Below are positions 42,759-54,688 of a stretch of 64,000 nt of DNA, in pieces. The notes under the pieces were generated by a model. It had not been told where the DNA came from and did not search any database. It saw only the letters and a list, made by a program, of their open reading frames with translations. Source of the DNA: Immersiella caudata. Lineage: Eukaryota; Ascomycota; Sordariomycetes; Sordariales; Lasiosphaeriaceae. The stretch lies in NCBI GenBank assembly GCA_030512335.1, contig JAULSU010000004.1, positions 6,014,001 through 6,078,000 on the forward strand. Direction: 5' to 3'. Both the position numbers and the translations under genes were made by a program. The number at the start of each line of letters is the position of its first letter. Position 1 is the stretch's first letter.

Positions 42759-45700
42759 TCACTGAATCTCAAGCCTGCCCGTTACTAGCCCGGGCAACTT
42801 CTCCAGCGCCACCCCCATGTGCAAAATCTCGGCAGCTTCTACGTATTCATAGCACTTTGTCTCCCCATCTCCAAGGTCACGAAGAAGCTGCAATTGCGGC
42901 ACGCATCCTAGCTTTGCCAAAACAAGACCTTCAGTCGCCATGTCCCTCAGATCACTGGTGATTCCAAAGAAGCCTTTCTCCGTAAGCGCCACGTCGGGAG
43001 GATCACTCGGCGCGAGGGGCAGAGGTCCCTCAATATCGTTGCAGATGTCAAAGTCAAAATCAGGACCCTCTTCGCGCTGATTGATATCCCAACTTTTCAC
43101 AGAGAGCGCTAGGTCTGCGGGTGCCGATTTGAGAAATGCGTCTAGAGATCCTTCAGCGCGTCCGGCCTTCCAGAGAGCAAGGGAAATGGCCTCGTTTGCA
43201 TGCAACGTGGACCACACTTCCGCTGTGTTCTTCTCGCTTCCTTTGTAGTGGAAAAAAGCCGATTGCGGCCCAGCAAAAGGCCTGGACGCACGAAACGCCT
43301 TTGACACTCTCATGCTATGCGGGACGCACGGAGGATAGGGACCAAACAGGGTTGTACCACTGTCGGTTGCCACCAACGTCTTTGCTACCTGTTGCAAGGC
43401 AGTAGCGAAGTGATCAGCATCTGGGCGCATGCCATGTCGAAAGATGACCCTGTCGATGATGCAGCCGCGGACAAACAACGATGTTGCGTGGTTGTTGCGG
43501 AGCCTTCTTTCCGGGAATAGAACATACCACCGTATTTGCGTGCCTTCCAGCGAGGCTGGGGACTGACGGTTCAGTGTGGCACCCACGAGGGGAGCCCTGA
43601 TGTCGTCTTGTCCATGGGGGGGGGGGGCAGTACAGCAGGGAGAAACGATCCCTCTGTATTGATGTAGCGCGGACCCATCACAGCCCGAGACACGAAGCTA
43701 CGGGCGACTTTGATGGAGACCTCCTGTACGCTGAGGTTGTAATCGGGAGGCAAATGCTGGGATTCATCCTCAAAGGCAAATGCCACCGCCGCGTAGACCT
43801 TGCCCCTCGGGTCGGTTGCGTTGAACGGTGCCATTAGCTCGAGCGCATCGCCGAGAAACCAGTTGCGGCGCGACTGCCTCTCCATATTTCCATGTGCTTG
43901 CGTGCTTGTAAGCCTACCAAGTAGCGCTCTAAAAGCCGGGTGTCCTTCTAGGACGTGGCGAATGACCTCACCTCCCTAAAATGGCCACCTCGTTTCTAGT
44001 TCGTGCCAGCTTAACTCCCACACCAGGTTCACGAACCAAAGAGCCTTCAAAAAGTCTCTCCAGAGAGAGCGATGGGGCCCGCAGACGACAGCACCCGCGT
44101 ATCCGGCTGTCAGAATCTCTTGCACGATCCAGAGTCGGGTAAAGTAGGGGCGCAAGAACAGGCTAGGCCGCGTCCCGCTGTTCACTTTGCGGACGTCGTC
44201 ACTCTGGGAGAGCTCGTCCATTATGGAACCTATCGTGTCGCGTGTCTGGTCGTTGAGGTTATTGAAGGGTTCTGAGAAACTCCATCCAGGCTGACGGCAG
44301 AGTGTGTCCCAAAAGCCCGAGAACTGGCTAACTATACGCAGGCCGTCACGAGTAATATCTGTAACTTCCCCCATCTACATCTATACGAACCTGGCGTTGA
44401 GGAATATGCGCTTCATATCCACCTGTTGGCTCCGTTCCAGTACGTCGCCCTAATTCATGCAACTGGCGTCGGCCCACAGCGTCCTGGGTTTGTCGTGCTC
44501 GCGGAGACGGCGAAGCACTGAGTGCAAATTGGGCGTAACCAAGAGGTGGTCATCGGGCTCATAATGAACCGGGATAGAGCCTGAATTCTCACCCCATTCG
44601 TAAGAAAGAGCCTCGTAGACGGGACCGTCGTCCAGAGAGACGTCGTAAATATACAGGGTCAATACGTCCTCCTTGTCACCCAGGAGCAGCTCGACAAGTT
44701 TAACACAGCTCGTATTGTAAAGAGGGCGGCATTGGTAGAGACCTCTCGCTGGGACGCTGGCTCTGACGGCTGACCGTCGCGAAAGGAGCGTCACGGCGCT
44801 GTGCCCAGAAATTTGAGCGAGGAGGAGGGCCGTTCATCCGTGGTCATCTTCGATAAGGACATCGGCTCCGTTCTCGAGCAACATCTTGACAACCATACTG
44901 TGACCACCCTCGCTGGCTAGAATGAGGGGAGTTCGCCCTGAGCCATCTCGATGATCGATGTGCACCCCTTTTGACATTAGAAGTCCCGCTATGAACTCGT
45001 AGGCACGGGATACAGCGGCAGAAGGGCCGAGTTTATTGCATCTCGGCCACTAGACGTTAGTTGATCTGGCATGGTCTTGTGACAACTGCGGGTTGACGGC
45101 TTTACATATAGCCGCCGAGAGTGGAAGGTCAACGGTAGTGGCGCTTTTGCTCGACGTCCAACATTGGCACCCGCTCCCACGAGAACTTCGAGACATTCTG
45201 CCATCAACCGCTCGGGGACTTGCCTGACAGCATGAAACAAAGCTGTGTGGCCCAGGTGGTCGACGGTGTTGACATCCACGCCGCAAGAGATCAGGCACCT
45301 GGCGGCTGACAGCCGCCCCCTTGGTGTCATCAAGGCGTGAGCAAGGGGTGTTCGACCATGCATATACGGCTGTTGAGATCGGCTTTCTTGTCTAGAAGGA
45401 TCAGCAAGGGCCGTGTTCTTTCGCTTTCGTCCGCTGCAGGGCTCTCTGCCACCCATTCCAGGGATGCTGCTCAGGATAAGGACGTCCTGCCTTCGTTGTC
45501 GTGGCTCTCCAAGGCAGCGGAGTTATCCAGCAGCACCTCCATGATATAGGTGCCGCCAAGCGAGGCGGCCACCATCAGCGGTGTGCATCTGCACGTGTCT
45601 CTGGATTTAACCTCACCCCCGCCGCGGAGAAGGCGACGAACCCTCGCTGCGCTGGACCCTGACTGCACCACCGTTACCACATCATAAAAGTTGCAAATGC

Positions 45701-46691
45701 TGCGCGTAGCTGCGTCCGAGGTATACTCTTCTTCCGAGTCGTTGCTGCCGACGAAAGCGTCCCCATCGCCATCGTCCACTGCCGGCAAGAGTGAAGTATC
45801 TCTTGAATCTTCGCCGCCGGGCTCAACAGGGGCAACGGGATGTCTTATGATCGCCTGCGTTTCTCTGTACCTCGGTAGCAGCTCTAGGACACTCGTCATA
45901 CCTCCGAGTCAGTGCTGAACGATACCCGCGTGGTTGTTTCTTGCCGCATGAGACAATGCCAAGCAGCCGCTGGCGTCATGCGCGTTGATGTCGACTCCTC
46001 TGAACAGCCAGCACTTCACCTCGAGCAGTCGGAACCCTTCTTTGTTGCCGTATCATAGGCTGAGATTCCTTCAGATAACCAACTGTCTCTTCGGTTATAC
46101 CGGTGAATAAGTGAGACGAGGCTCTCGCCATCCGAGCCAAGTCCTAAGGCTAAATAAAGTGGCGTCATACCGATAGCGTCATTGGCTTCTGGGTCTGCAC
46201 CCCGGGCAAGTAGCAGGGAGGCGACCGGTTCGTAGTCGCTGCCATTCATAGCAAGATGCAGTGATGTGCTTCCCGCATGTTCCAGACTCGTGTCGGCGTC
46301 GCTGTCGAGGAGCACCCGTGTCAAATTCTTGCAAGTTGCCCTTCGCGCTCCGACAGAGTGCGGTATTGCCGTTACTGTCCTCCGCATTTACGGGTACATA
46401 GGCCCTCCCACACCACACTGGTCGGGTTGACGTGATCCACGATGCCACCTTCATCCTCTCTCCCCAGTGTCCCCACCCACGGCTGCTGTCGTGCATATCG
46501 TTTGGTAACGCAAGTCGAGCTGTCACATCAGCAGCATGGGCAATACGAGAAAGCAAAGAGATATAACAGCATGTTGAATAATGGTTGTCTAATCCAAGAC
46601 ATGCATTGGCGTCGTGGAGACGACAAGAGAGACGACTGCGACGCACTGTCTGCATCCGGACTAGAGAGCTTGACCATTCCCGTTCCGACAC
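42759..46691 (-). pseudogene. ankyrin-repeat / HET-domain gene, heavily degraded
   Basis: Read on the minus strand, ankyrin repeats come first: VNAEDSNGNTALC, GSTSLHLAMNGSDYEPVASLLLARGADPEANDAIGMTPLYLA, DASGCLALSHAARNNHAGIVQH, CTPLMVAASLGGTYIMEVLL, VNTVDHLGHTALFHAV and HRDGSGRTPLILASEGGHSMVVKMLL. The frame then enters a HET domain: VYEALSYEWGEN, TLWADASCMN, FTRLWIVQEILTAGYAG, DATDPRGKVYAAVAF-like and LPSWVPH. In-frame stops occur at 45917ff, 45471-45473, 45050-45052, 44834-44836, 44450-44452, 44381-44383, 44375-44377 and 43976-43978; frameshifts lie near 46330, 46037, 45360, 45140 and 43580. Several stops replace expected Trp or Gln (GRTSLS-stop-AAS, CMN-stop). The true start is unknown; 46691 is only the upper limit of visible homology. 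Confidence 0.65.
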
Positions 46692-47789
46692 GACAAAGTC
46701 ATGTTACTCTGACCTCCTGCGGCGAAAACTCGGTACCGTTTTCTGCTCCGCCCGCAGCGTCGGGAGCATCCCAGCCCCACCGGAGAACCGTCACGGTGTC
46801 GGAAAGACGAGCCATTGGAGGAACTAAAGGCTGGAAGGTGACGGTGGAGTTGATGTGGAGGCTGTCTCACACCTAGACACCTAGGAGAGATCGGCAGATA
46901 GGTGACTGCAAGGTTCGAACCCAGGGCATCACGGCATGCACGAGATCAGGACGCCACAAGTTGATCGCAAGATTGAAGGATGCGGCAATCGCGTTCCAGA
47001 TCGAATCCTCGCTTCGTCTTCCCAGGGCCTTTGACGTCTCACATGCCCTGCAAGCTGCAACCCGAATCCTTCACCACGTGGCAAAAAAAGAGAGGATTTG
47101 AGGGGTGACAGGAAAAAAAAAAGAAAGGAAAGCAAACTCAGCATAGAAAGAACCTCAGCTCCCATGTCGACACCAACGCAACATTAGGAGACGGCTAATC
47201 TATCAACTGCGCTAGGGCCGCTTTGAAGGAAACAAGGGTTCAGTTTGGACAAATCGCAATCATCTTCGCCGGGTCCGCGATGGACTGAGAGATGGAGCCG
47301 CTAGGGACACTAGACCCGGGAGGGGAACGTTGAACCGCAAACGTAACCAAGCTGGTTCGTTTTTGTCCGGCCCGGGTGGACGCTAGAGGAAGCTCGAGTC
47401 GGGGCGAGATTGGTGGCTCCCGGGGCGGGGTCGAGCTCCACCAGCCGCAAGCTTACCATCGACGGACACTGCCACCAGCGTTTCAGTTCGGCGCATGAGG
47501 AAAATGGCAGGTGAAGAATAATCGAAGTTAGGTATTTGCTTCATGGTATCATTAACGACATGCGCTTCACGAGGAGGGACATAATCCTGTGTATGCACAA
47601 CGCTAGAAGATGGGAGAGAGAAAAGAAGGAAACGAGAAGACCCAGCTGCGAGAGCGCTCTCCGCAGCAGCAGCAGCAAAAATAAAAATGCCCATCATGAC
47701 CGTGGAGTGTGTTCCCCACGCCTCCGTAAACGGCAGGGTCTCACACACAAAACCCCACCTACCATCTCGTCCGGGATTGTCCACTCTCA
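46692..47789. other. 1.1-kb intergenic region with a tRNA-like relic
   Basis: No protein gene supported. A B-box-like ggttcgaaccc at 46912-46922 stands alone. A tRNA 5'-half-like sequence lies at 47182-47221 on the minus strand. Confidence 0.45.
47182..47221 (-). tRNA. tRNA 5'-half-like sequence (Arg CCT-like), degenerate
   Basis: On the minus strand it starts gcggccc, then tagcgcagttgataga, a good A box, and a possible loop ctcctaa with anticodon CCT. The D-stem 3' strand is altered and no B box or 3' acceptor strand follows, so it is probably a pseudo-tRNA. Confidence 0.25.
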
Positions 47790-49179
47790 TCAAACCTCCC
47801 TAGAGATGTAATCTACCGTGGTTGTGGTTGTCTTCGTAATTCCTGGTGTGGTACCCCGGGAAGGTCCACTTGCTGCTGCAGGCAATTTGTCGATGCTCTC
47901 GTCGCTGGACCGGGCATCCACAGCGAAAAAGCTGGTCGGCCCGGTCTGTGCCGGGAATTTTTCGACGGCGGTGCCGGTCGTGTGATTTTTGGTGTCGTTG
48001 AGCTCGTAAAAGTTGAAGGCGCGTTCACTGCTGGTGTCGTCGTTGGCCGACTTGGACTTGAGGACGCTCTTGGTGCGCGACTTGGACTGCAGCGTGTCCT
48101 GACGAAAGTAGCCCGACCCCGTGATCTTGCCGCCGCCCGAAGAGGCCTTTCCGTAGCCGAGACTGGTGCCAAGGATCTTCTTGAAAAGGGGGCGTAGCGC
48201 GGGCAGCGAACCGGCGATGATGCCCGTGTTGCACTCCATGACGGTCCAGATGGAAATATCGCGCGAATCCCACAGCCAATCGCCCGTCTTGCCGTAGTTG
48301 ACCAGAAATCCAACCTTGATGAAGGCAGCCGCGCAGGCAAAGGCACCGAGCGACAGGGCGAAGATGAGCGAGAAGCGCGTGCGGCGGTTGACGTTGAGGT
48401 GCCACAGCATGGGGATGGGGATGACGAGGGCGAGGAGCAGATCGGTCAGGATGTTGAGGGTCACGTTGGTGTATGACAACCCCTTGAGCGTCGATTGCGA
48501 CCAGCAGTTCTGGGGGATGCTTTGATCCCAGAGCGCGCGGATGTCGGTGCATTGCAGCACAACGGTGAAGAAGCAGCCGATGGTGTAAAACGACATGAAG
48601 CCCATGATGCCGAGGATGAGGTGGCGGTAAAACTTGGTGCTCGCAATGCGCAAAAGCGTGGCACCCACGGCCAGCTTGGTGACGCAGATGGCGATGAGGT
48701 AGATCGGCTGGCTGATAAAGTTGAGCTTCAAACCCGTCGGCAAGTGCTCCAGCGGAATGTCGCCCATGTGGCGGCCTGCGCCGTACACAATTGATCCCCA
48801 GATGACTCCCTGTCCGGCCACACACATGGCCATGGCGAACGACATGAAATAATCCTGCGCATCACCATCCATGTCAGCCACGGCTCCTGCCCTCACTGAT
48901 CATCGGGCCCCGGATCATGATCGGCAGCATTCCCACGCGGGGAAGAAATTATTGATCGGAGATTTCAGGGTCCAAAAAGAAAAGAAAAGACAAACATACA
49001 TCGAGACCGACATTGCGCACCATGACGAGTCGCACATACAGGCGGGTGCTGTACGTGATCAAGGCCAGAATGGTGATGGCCAGGGTCGCGCCCAGGATTC
49101 TGGGACCGTCGTCCTCGGCAGGGTTCGACGGGAGGCCGAACTCGTTGATCACCACCCCAGAATTAAGCATGATGGGCAA
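47790..49179 (-). CDS. fungal rhodopsin-domain integral membrane protein (Pth11-like receptor family)
   Basis: Two exons, 49179-49000 and 48854-47790, give 414 residues. The 145-nt intron (GTATGT..GCAG, GGCTGAC branch) joins MVRNVGLD-DYFMSFAMAMCV. Seven hydrophobic segments: ILGATLAITILALITYSTRL, FAMAMCVAGQGVIWGSIVYG, LNFISQPIYLIAICVTKLAV, LILGIMGFMSFYTIGCFFTVV, SYTNVTLNILTDLLLALVIPIPML, FSLIFALSLGAFACAAAFIKV and WTVMECNTGIIAGSLPALRPLF. The LxxFxxxQPxYLxAxxxxKLA-type helix 3, QCTDIRALWD and NILTDLLLALVIPIPM blocks define the fungal rhodopsin domain. There is no CFEM domain. The tail is cytosolic and Ser/Thr-rich. Such proteins are candidate G-protein-coupled receptors; the ligand is unknown. 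Confidence 0.88.
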
Positions 49180-50795
49180 AAGGACGCGGAGTGCTCAAAA
49201 ACCAAGTACGCGACGGCAGAGGAAGGACGATGCATGCGCACATCACTCTGGGGGATGTGGATCATTGATATAAAAAGAGCGACAACGATCTGAAAGAAAA
49301 ACGGCAGTGTTTTGCAAATTATGTTTTGGGCAGTTCGCCCGCAACAACTCAGGGGGGCTGTTGGAAAAGTCAGGGAGGGAGGGGCCGATGAAGGTTTCCC
49401 CCATCTGTTGCAATCGTTTAGCACTGCACATCAGATCATGGCAACCCAGGAGATGCTTGGAACCCTGGTTATCATCCACGTTGCGGCATGCCTTTCCTTT
49501 CTTTTTTCTTCGCTCCTCATAGAACCCACCCCGCCCCCCATATACCAAAGAGGCTGATATGATTTGTGCGCTAGCAGTGGTGGGCATCGCTCGCTTATTT
49601 GGTCAAAAAAGGGAGAAATCGTCCGGGAGAGCACGGGCAGCCGCTGACGGTGGTGGAAACCCCGTCAAAAACGCACTGTGCCATCTGTGCTGCCACCCGC
49701 GGATGCCGGAACGTACCACAGCACACTTGGCCCTCATCCCGACTTGGGGGTTTACCAGCGAGGGGGGGTTCTACCTATCCACTCTGCGGAGACAGCGATT
49801 CCACGGGCAATCTTCACAGCTCGGGGGGGCATGGTCACGGGTGATTTAGTAACTCTCCTGATTTCACTTTCGATCTTTTATCAACTCTCCTCGTTATCTG
49901 GGGTCGAGACTGCTGCTACAAGGCTGTTTCACGGCTGGGACAAGCATACCATCCCAGTACCACAGAAAGATAAAGTTGGGTACCCCATATAAACCACGCT
50001 CGTGCTTGTTGATCCTAGGGGATTTACCTGCAGAAAAACGTGCGTGTTCGGGGCTCCGACCCGAGGAGACTGCCGGCTTCCTTTTTCCCGCTGGTTAGTT
50101 TCCTTTTTCTCCTGTTGGCTGACAAGTGCCAAGGTCGAACCCGAGCGCAAGGTTCGGCAGCGTGCATGAGGCTACCACGACGACCGGTTCTAGCTTCCCA
50201 AGCTGTCATTCCCGGAAATAAAATACGCAGGTGCACCAGTGCGTGTAAATTACACATACTGCGAAGATAGGTGAAAGAGGCATGATCCGTCCTAGCTCGC
50301 CGGGTTGGACCGAGGTCCTTGCACCTCCTCGTTCGGAAGGATCCACAACCAATCCTCCCCTCATCTCCATGGCAGGGAATGGGACCCAGTACGCCTGACT
50401 CGAAGCAGCATACATCCCCATGGCTGCATTTCCCATTGTACCAGGCAGCGTCTCATGGGAAATTCTTCGGAAAGGGGACTCAATCTGGTTATCTCAATGT
50501 GTGGGATTCTGGTAGGACTGGACGGGCATAGCAACACGGGGGGAGCAACATGGCGCCCATGTTGCGAGGTGACATTCCCCCTTGGAGCTTCCCCGGCGCC
50601 TCTCGAGTGGCTCTCAACTCCTCCTCGGCGGGCCGTGCAAAGCACCACTTTATCCAGTTGGAGATATCCCGAAGGACGCGTAGAAACTCCTATTTAGGGG
50701 AGCGTTCACTGCTTCGATCCGGGATACTTCTTTTGCTCAACCACATCCATCCCTCCTTCCCAGCTCCATCCCAGTCTTGACAATATAACCACAAG
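49180..50795. other. 1.6-kb intergenic region between divergent receptor and tyrosinase genes
   Basis: No gene found; only short open frames. The right end is the tyrosinase leader. Confidence 0.5.
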
Positions 50796-52248
50796 ATGCG
50801 TGCCAGGACAGTCGCTCTTTTCACTCTCAAGGTGGCCTCCGTGCTTGCCGCTCCGGCCTCGCAGGCCAGCGGCGAGCCCGAGGCCCCGGTTGAGCCCGTG
50901 GTTTCCTCCTCCGAGGAGCTTACCGCCGCCCTCCTTTCCGGCAACCCCGAGGATGCCCTCAGCGCCATGGCTACCCTCGACACCGTTCGCTACAACCAGA
51001 TTGAAGAGGAGTTCGCCGAGGCCGAGAACAACCCCGAGAAGCGCTCTCTCTTTGGCAGCTGTTCCCTGAGCAAGCTGCAGATTCGCCGGGAGTGGTATGT
51101 TGTCTCTTCAATTACCCCGTTTTCTTTCTTTCTTTCTTTCTTTCTTTCTTTATTTCTGACATGCAAATAGGGGCACCCTCACACGCTCGGAGCGCAAGGC
51201 GTACACGGATGCCGTGCGCTGTCTTCAGGCCAAGCCGGCGACCTGGCCAGCGACTTACGGGCCCGGAGCCAAGACGCGGTACGATGACTTCGTCGCCGTG
51301 CACATTAACCAGACCATGGAGATCCACTACACAGGTAACTTCCTCTCGTGGCACAGGTACTTCACCTGGCTGTACGAGCAGGCCCTCCGCAACGAGTGTG
51401 GGTACCGCGGCGCCCAGCCGTACTGGAACTGGGGCTTGACCGCCATCACCGGTCTCGAGAACTCCCCCATCTTTGACGGCAGCGAGTACTCAATGAGCGG
51501 CAACGGTGCACCCGTCCCCAACCAGGGCAACATTGTCATCACCGGCGGTGACGGTCTCCCCCCTATCGTCCTCCCTCCCGGAACTGGCGGTGGCTGTGTC
51601 ACCTCGGGCCCCTTTGCCAATATGAGCGTCAACCTTGGCCCCGGTGGTCTCGATCTCCCCGGTGGCACCTCCCAAGTCCACCCTGACGGCCCTTTTGCCT
51701 ACAACCCCCGCTGCCTGAAGCGTGACTTGACCACGGCCGTCAACCGCCAGTTCGCCCACGCCTCAGCCGTGCTCGCCAACATCCTTCTCCCCCGCGACAT
51801 CGACGCCTTCCAGATGCAGATGCAGGGTATCCCCGGCACCGGCAACATTGGTAGGTTACCCCTTTTCGTTCAAAACCAAACTAGGCCTGTAAATAGGTAC
51901 ATGGACAAGGGCTGACACTATTGTTACCTAGGCATCCACGGCGGCGGCCACTACTCACTTGGCGGCGACCCCGGCCGCGACTTCTTCGTGTCCCCCGGCG
52001 ACCCAGCCTTCTACCTCCACCACGCCATGATCGACCGCGTCTGGTACCTATGGCAGGCTCTCTCCCCCAACTCCCGCACCAAGGGCATCCGGGCCGTTGC
52101 CGGCACCCACACCTTCATGAACATGCCCCCCAGCGGTGATGCCACCATTGAGGACTATATCCACATTCCCTACACCGGTGGTGGGCCGCAGAAGATTAAG
52201 GACCTCCTGAGCACCGTCTCGGGTCCTTTCTGCTATGTCTATCTGTAA
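50796..52248 (+). CDS. secreted tyrosinase (type-3 copper oxidase)
   Basis: Three exons, 50796-51094, 51171-51850 and 51932-52248, give 431 residues. The N terminus MRARTVALFTLKVASVLAAPAS looks like a signal peptide, followed by an acidic propeptide-like region ending NNPEKR (possible Kex2 site). CuA site: H144 (VAVHINQ), H152 (EIHYTG) and H161 (LSWHRYF). CuB site: H329 and H333 (IHGGGHYS) and H356/H357 (FYLHHAMIDRVW). YWNWG is also typical. The enzyme oxidises monophenols and diphenols to quinones, in pigment formation or phenol turnover. It belongs to the short fungal tyrosinases without the long C-terminal blocking domain. The TAA stop overlaps a perfect GTAAGT donor (tctgtaagt), so a spliced form with a longer tail is conceivable. 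Intron 1 holds a TTTC microsatellite. Confidence 0.9.
51120..51151 (+). repeat. TTTC microsatellite inside tyrosinase intron 1
   Basis: About eight uninterrupted tttc units between donor and branch site (ctgac at 51156-51160). Confidence 0.9.
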
Positions 52249-53523
52249 GTCTTGGTAACTTGAGGTTTCCAAGTTTGCATGTACTTCTTGCCATGAAACC
52301 ACCGGCTCCGCCGTTTACATAACCTCATATAATATTTAATTACACGAGTCATGTCGCAAGAATGTTTCTTCACGGAGAGATGAGAAGGCTCCACGCTTCA
52401 TCATGCTCATCCCATGTATATACCAGACCTACTACACATACTACCGCTAATACCAATAACACCTTCCCTTTCCCAACTACCGAATTTGCTTGTCCCCACC
52501 AACTGCATGGTGTCAAAGCGTGTCGTCCCGAAATAGAGACCCATCGTCCGCTGGCATTCCATCCGTGACAAACACTACCGCTATCCGTACGTGTCACCGA
52601 AGGAACAGTGGCAGACCGAAACCCACCCCCTCCCCTCCCTTTTCTCGGAGCGGACCCACTCTCGGGAGAACATCCGACTTGGCGTCACATCACCGGCCGA
52701 CTATCCCAGAACGTGATCAGAGGGCAACGCGGTCCCACATATGATGCTGCGTTGCTCACCGACTGTTGATGAACGCATAATGACCAAGAAAAAAGGAATG
52801 AAATAGATAGAGCCAACGAAGAAAAAGAAAGATAAGGTAGCTGCGAGATGGATGCAGTTGAGGGAGTCTGTCATTTTTGTCTTTCTCTGCCTTCTTTTAC
52901 GTGACACCAACTTTTACCCTGCATGGAGTAGATGTAATCGGAAACCAATGGTTACCACCTGAGCCGGGGTGGCGGAGGGTAGGGCGTCTCTGGGCAGGGA
53001 ACCCCACTGGGCTGCGCAAAAGAGGTGAGGGATAAACATCCTTGAACCCTTTCGTTGCTTGAAACGGTTACACTTGTTGTTCGGGGGTAGTTCCAGGTCT
53101 GGACACAGTCACAGATGGCTTCGGTTACTGGGAACTGTCTTGACAAGCCTCGGGATGACGGGGTCAAGGGGTGAAGCTTCTTGTAGGGCATCGGGAGTAA
53201 CGTACGGCAGTTGATCTAGTTTCATGCTATGCTAAATGCGTGAGGTCGTCAACTCGTTGGAGGCCAGGGAACTCAAGCCTCTAGCCATGCACGGCAGCAG
53301 CAGGGGCTCGAAAGACACAAAACACGCATGTTCTAAATTATTCCGGTCTCAAAAAAAAACTCTTTTCGTGCGTATCAGCGTGGGTGAAAGTAGCTGAAGC
53401 AATTTCCAACATCCGAATATTAACAATTAAATATTATTGAAACCATCAAAGTCCCGAAGGAGCTCTCAAAATGAGACAACCAGACGACGAATGTACCCAG
53501 ATAAAAACCACCTTTTCAACTTC
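52249..53523. other. 1.3-kb intergenic region
   Basis: No gene or RNA supported. Confidence 0.5.
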
Positions 53524-54446
53524 CTAGAGATTCTGCACCGCATCTCCCGTTGCCCTCAATCGCGGGCCAGTGCCGGTTGCTGTCGGTCCCGGACCCGTAC
53601 CGGCTGTTGTCGGCTCGGCGGTAGTGGCCGGAGCCGCAGGGGCGGCCCCACTTCCCAGGACCCCACCAGCTCCCGCACCCGTTCCAACGCTGGCCGCGGC
53701 CGCGGTGCCCTTGCGTTTTCCGAAAAATGCGTCTCCGGCTGCGATCACGATCATTCATCAGCGGATGCCAAAACCCACATGTCAAGAGCACCTACCGGAA
53801 GAGCCCACGTCGCTTATCGTGAATCCTTCCACGCTCGATTATCCAATAGACGCCCTGTCGCTGTCAGTTCTCCCTCTTCCTTGATCGCTGGGAAGTAGAC
53901 TCACCAAAGGAAAGCTCAGCAGATAAGTGAAGCACGCCACAAACGAAAACGCCAGGACGGTCCGGTACGCTGAGCACCCTGACCAATTGACGTTGATCCC
54001 GGGCGCTCCAACGACATACCACTGTCCCTAGTAGTATCCCCAGTACGTGGTGTACCACTCCGAGTTGCACGTGTTGATTCCAGTCAACTGCCACACGTCA
54101 GCCTTCTCCCTCAGGTACTGCAGGCACTGAGAATGACACTCACAGTCTCCAACAAGCAAAAAGCAACCAACCACGCGGCAAAAAAGAAAAAGTCAATCGG
54201 GAAAAACCAAAACGAATAACCGAGCGGGGGCGTGAAGAACAGAGAGTAGAGAATGGCAAGGGCGGCGGTGACGGCAACATAGATGAGACGGCCGTTGGGA
54301 TCCGTGACGCCGGCTTGGCGGATGAGGTAGAAGGCGCGACCGAGGAGGCCGAGGACGATGGCGCCGCAGATGAGTTCGCCGAGGCGGAGAAAGACGGAGA
54401 GGTCGCAGGAGGCGTGACCTGCTGTGAGGGTGCCCTCTTTAGTCAT
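53524..54446 (-). pseudogene. four-helix MARVEL-like membrane protein with TAG at a conserved Trp
   Basis: Exon 1 (54446-54144) codes MTKEGTLTAGHAS and three hydrophobic segments (LGELICGAIVLGLLGRAFYL, LIYVAVTAALAILYSLFF, FWFFPIDFFFFAAWLVAFCLL). The intron (54143-54088, GTGAGT..GCAG, GGCTGAC branch) leads in phase to exon 2 (54087-53905), reading LTGINTCNSEWYTTYWGYY, then TAG (54028-54030), then GQWYVVGAPG, CSAYRTVLAFSFVACFTYLLSFPL, the fourth helix. In related MARVEL-like fungal proteins the pattern is WGYYWGRW, so the stop replaces Trp. The 3' end is unresolved; a Gly/Ala/Pro/Thr-rich frame with GDAFFGKRKGT runs to a stop at 53524 and may be the last exon. Apart from the TAG nothing looks damaged, so the gene may be functional after mRNA editing. 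Membrane organisation role by family only. Confidence 0.6.
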
Positions 54447-54688
54447 GGTGGTGATTCGGAACTTGTCTTGTGATGTCTGACTTGTGTTTGTGAGGTGTCT
54501 GAGATGGGAATGGGGAAAGGTGGGAAGTGGCGTGTTGGGAGGTTGAAATTGGAAAGGGAGACAAAGAGCGGGAAGTGCAGGCCGGGTTTCGTCGGGTTGG
54601 TGATGTTGAGCCGGAATAGGAAGTATTTGAATGGAAGGAAGTTGTCGCCAGGACTTGTGGTGTGAGAGCAACAACACCAGATACATTT

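Noticed and set aside
46912..46922. B-box-like ggttcgaaccc suggesting a tRNA
   Set aside because: No A box, stems or acceptor arms at proper distances on either strand.
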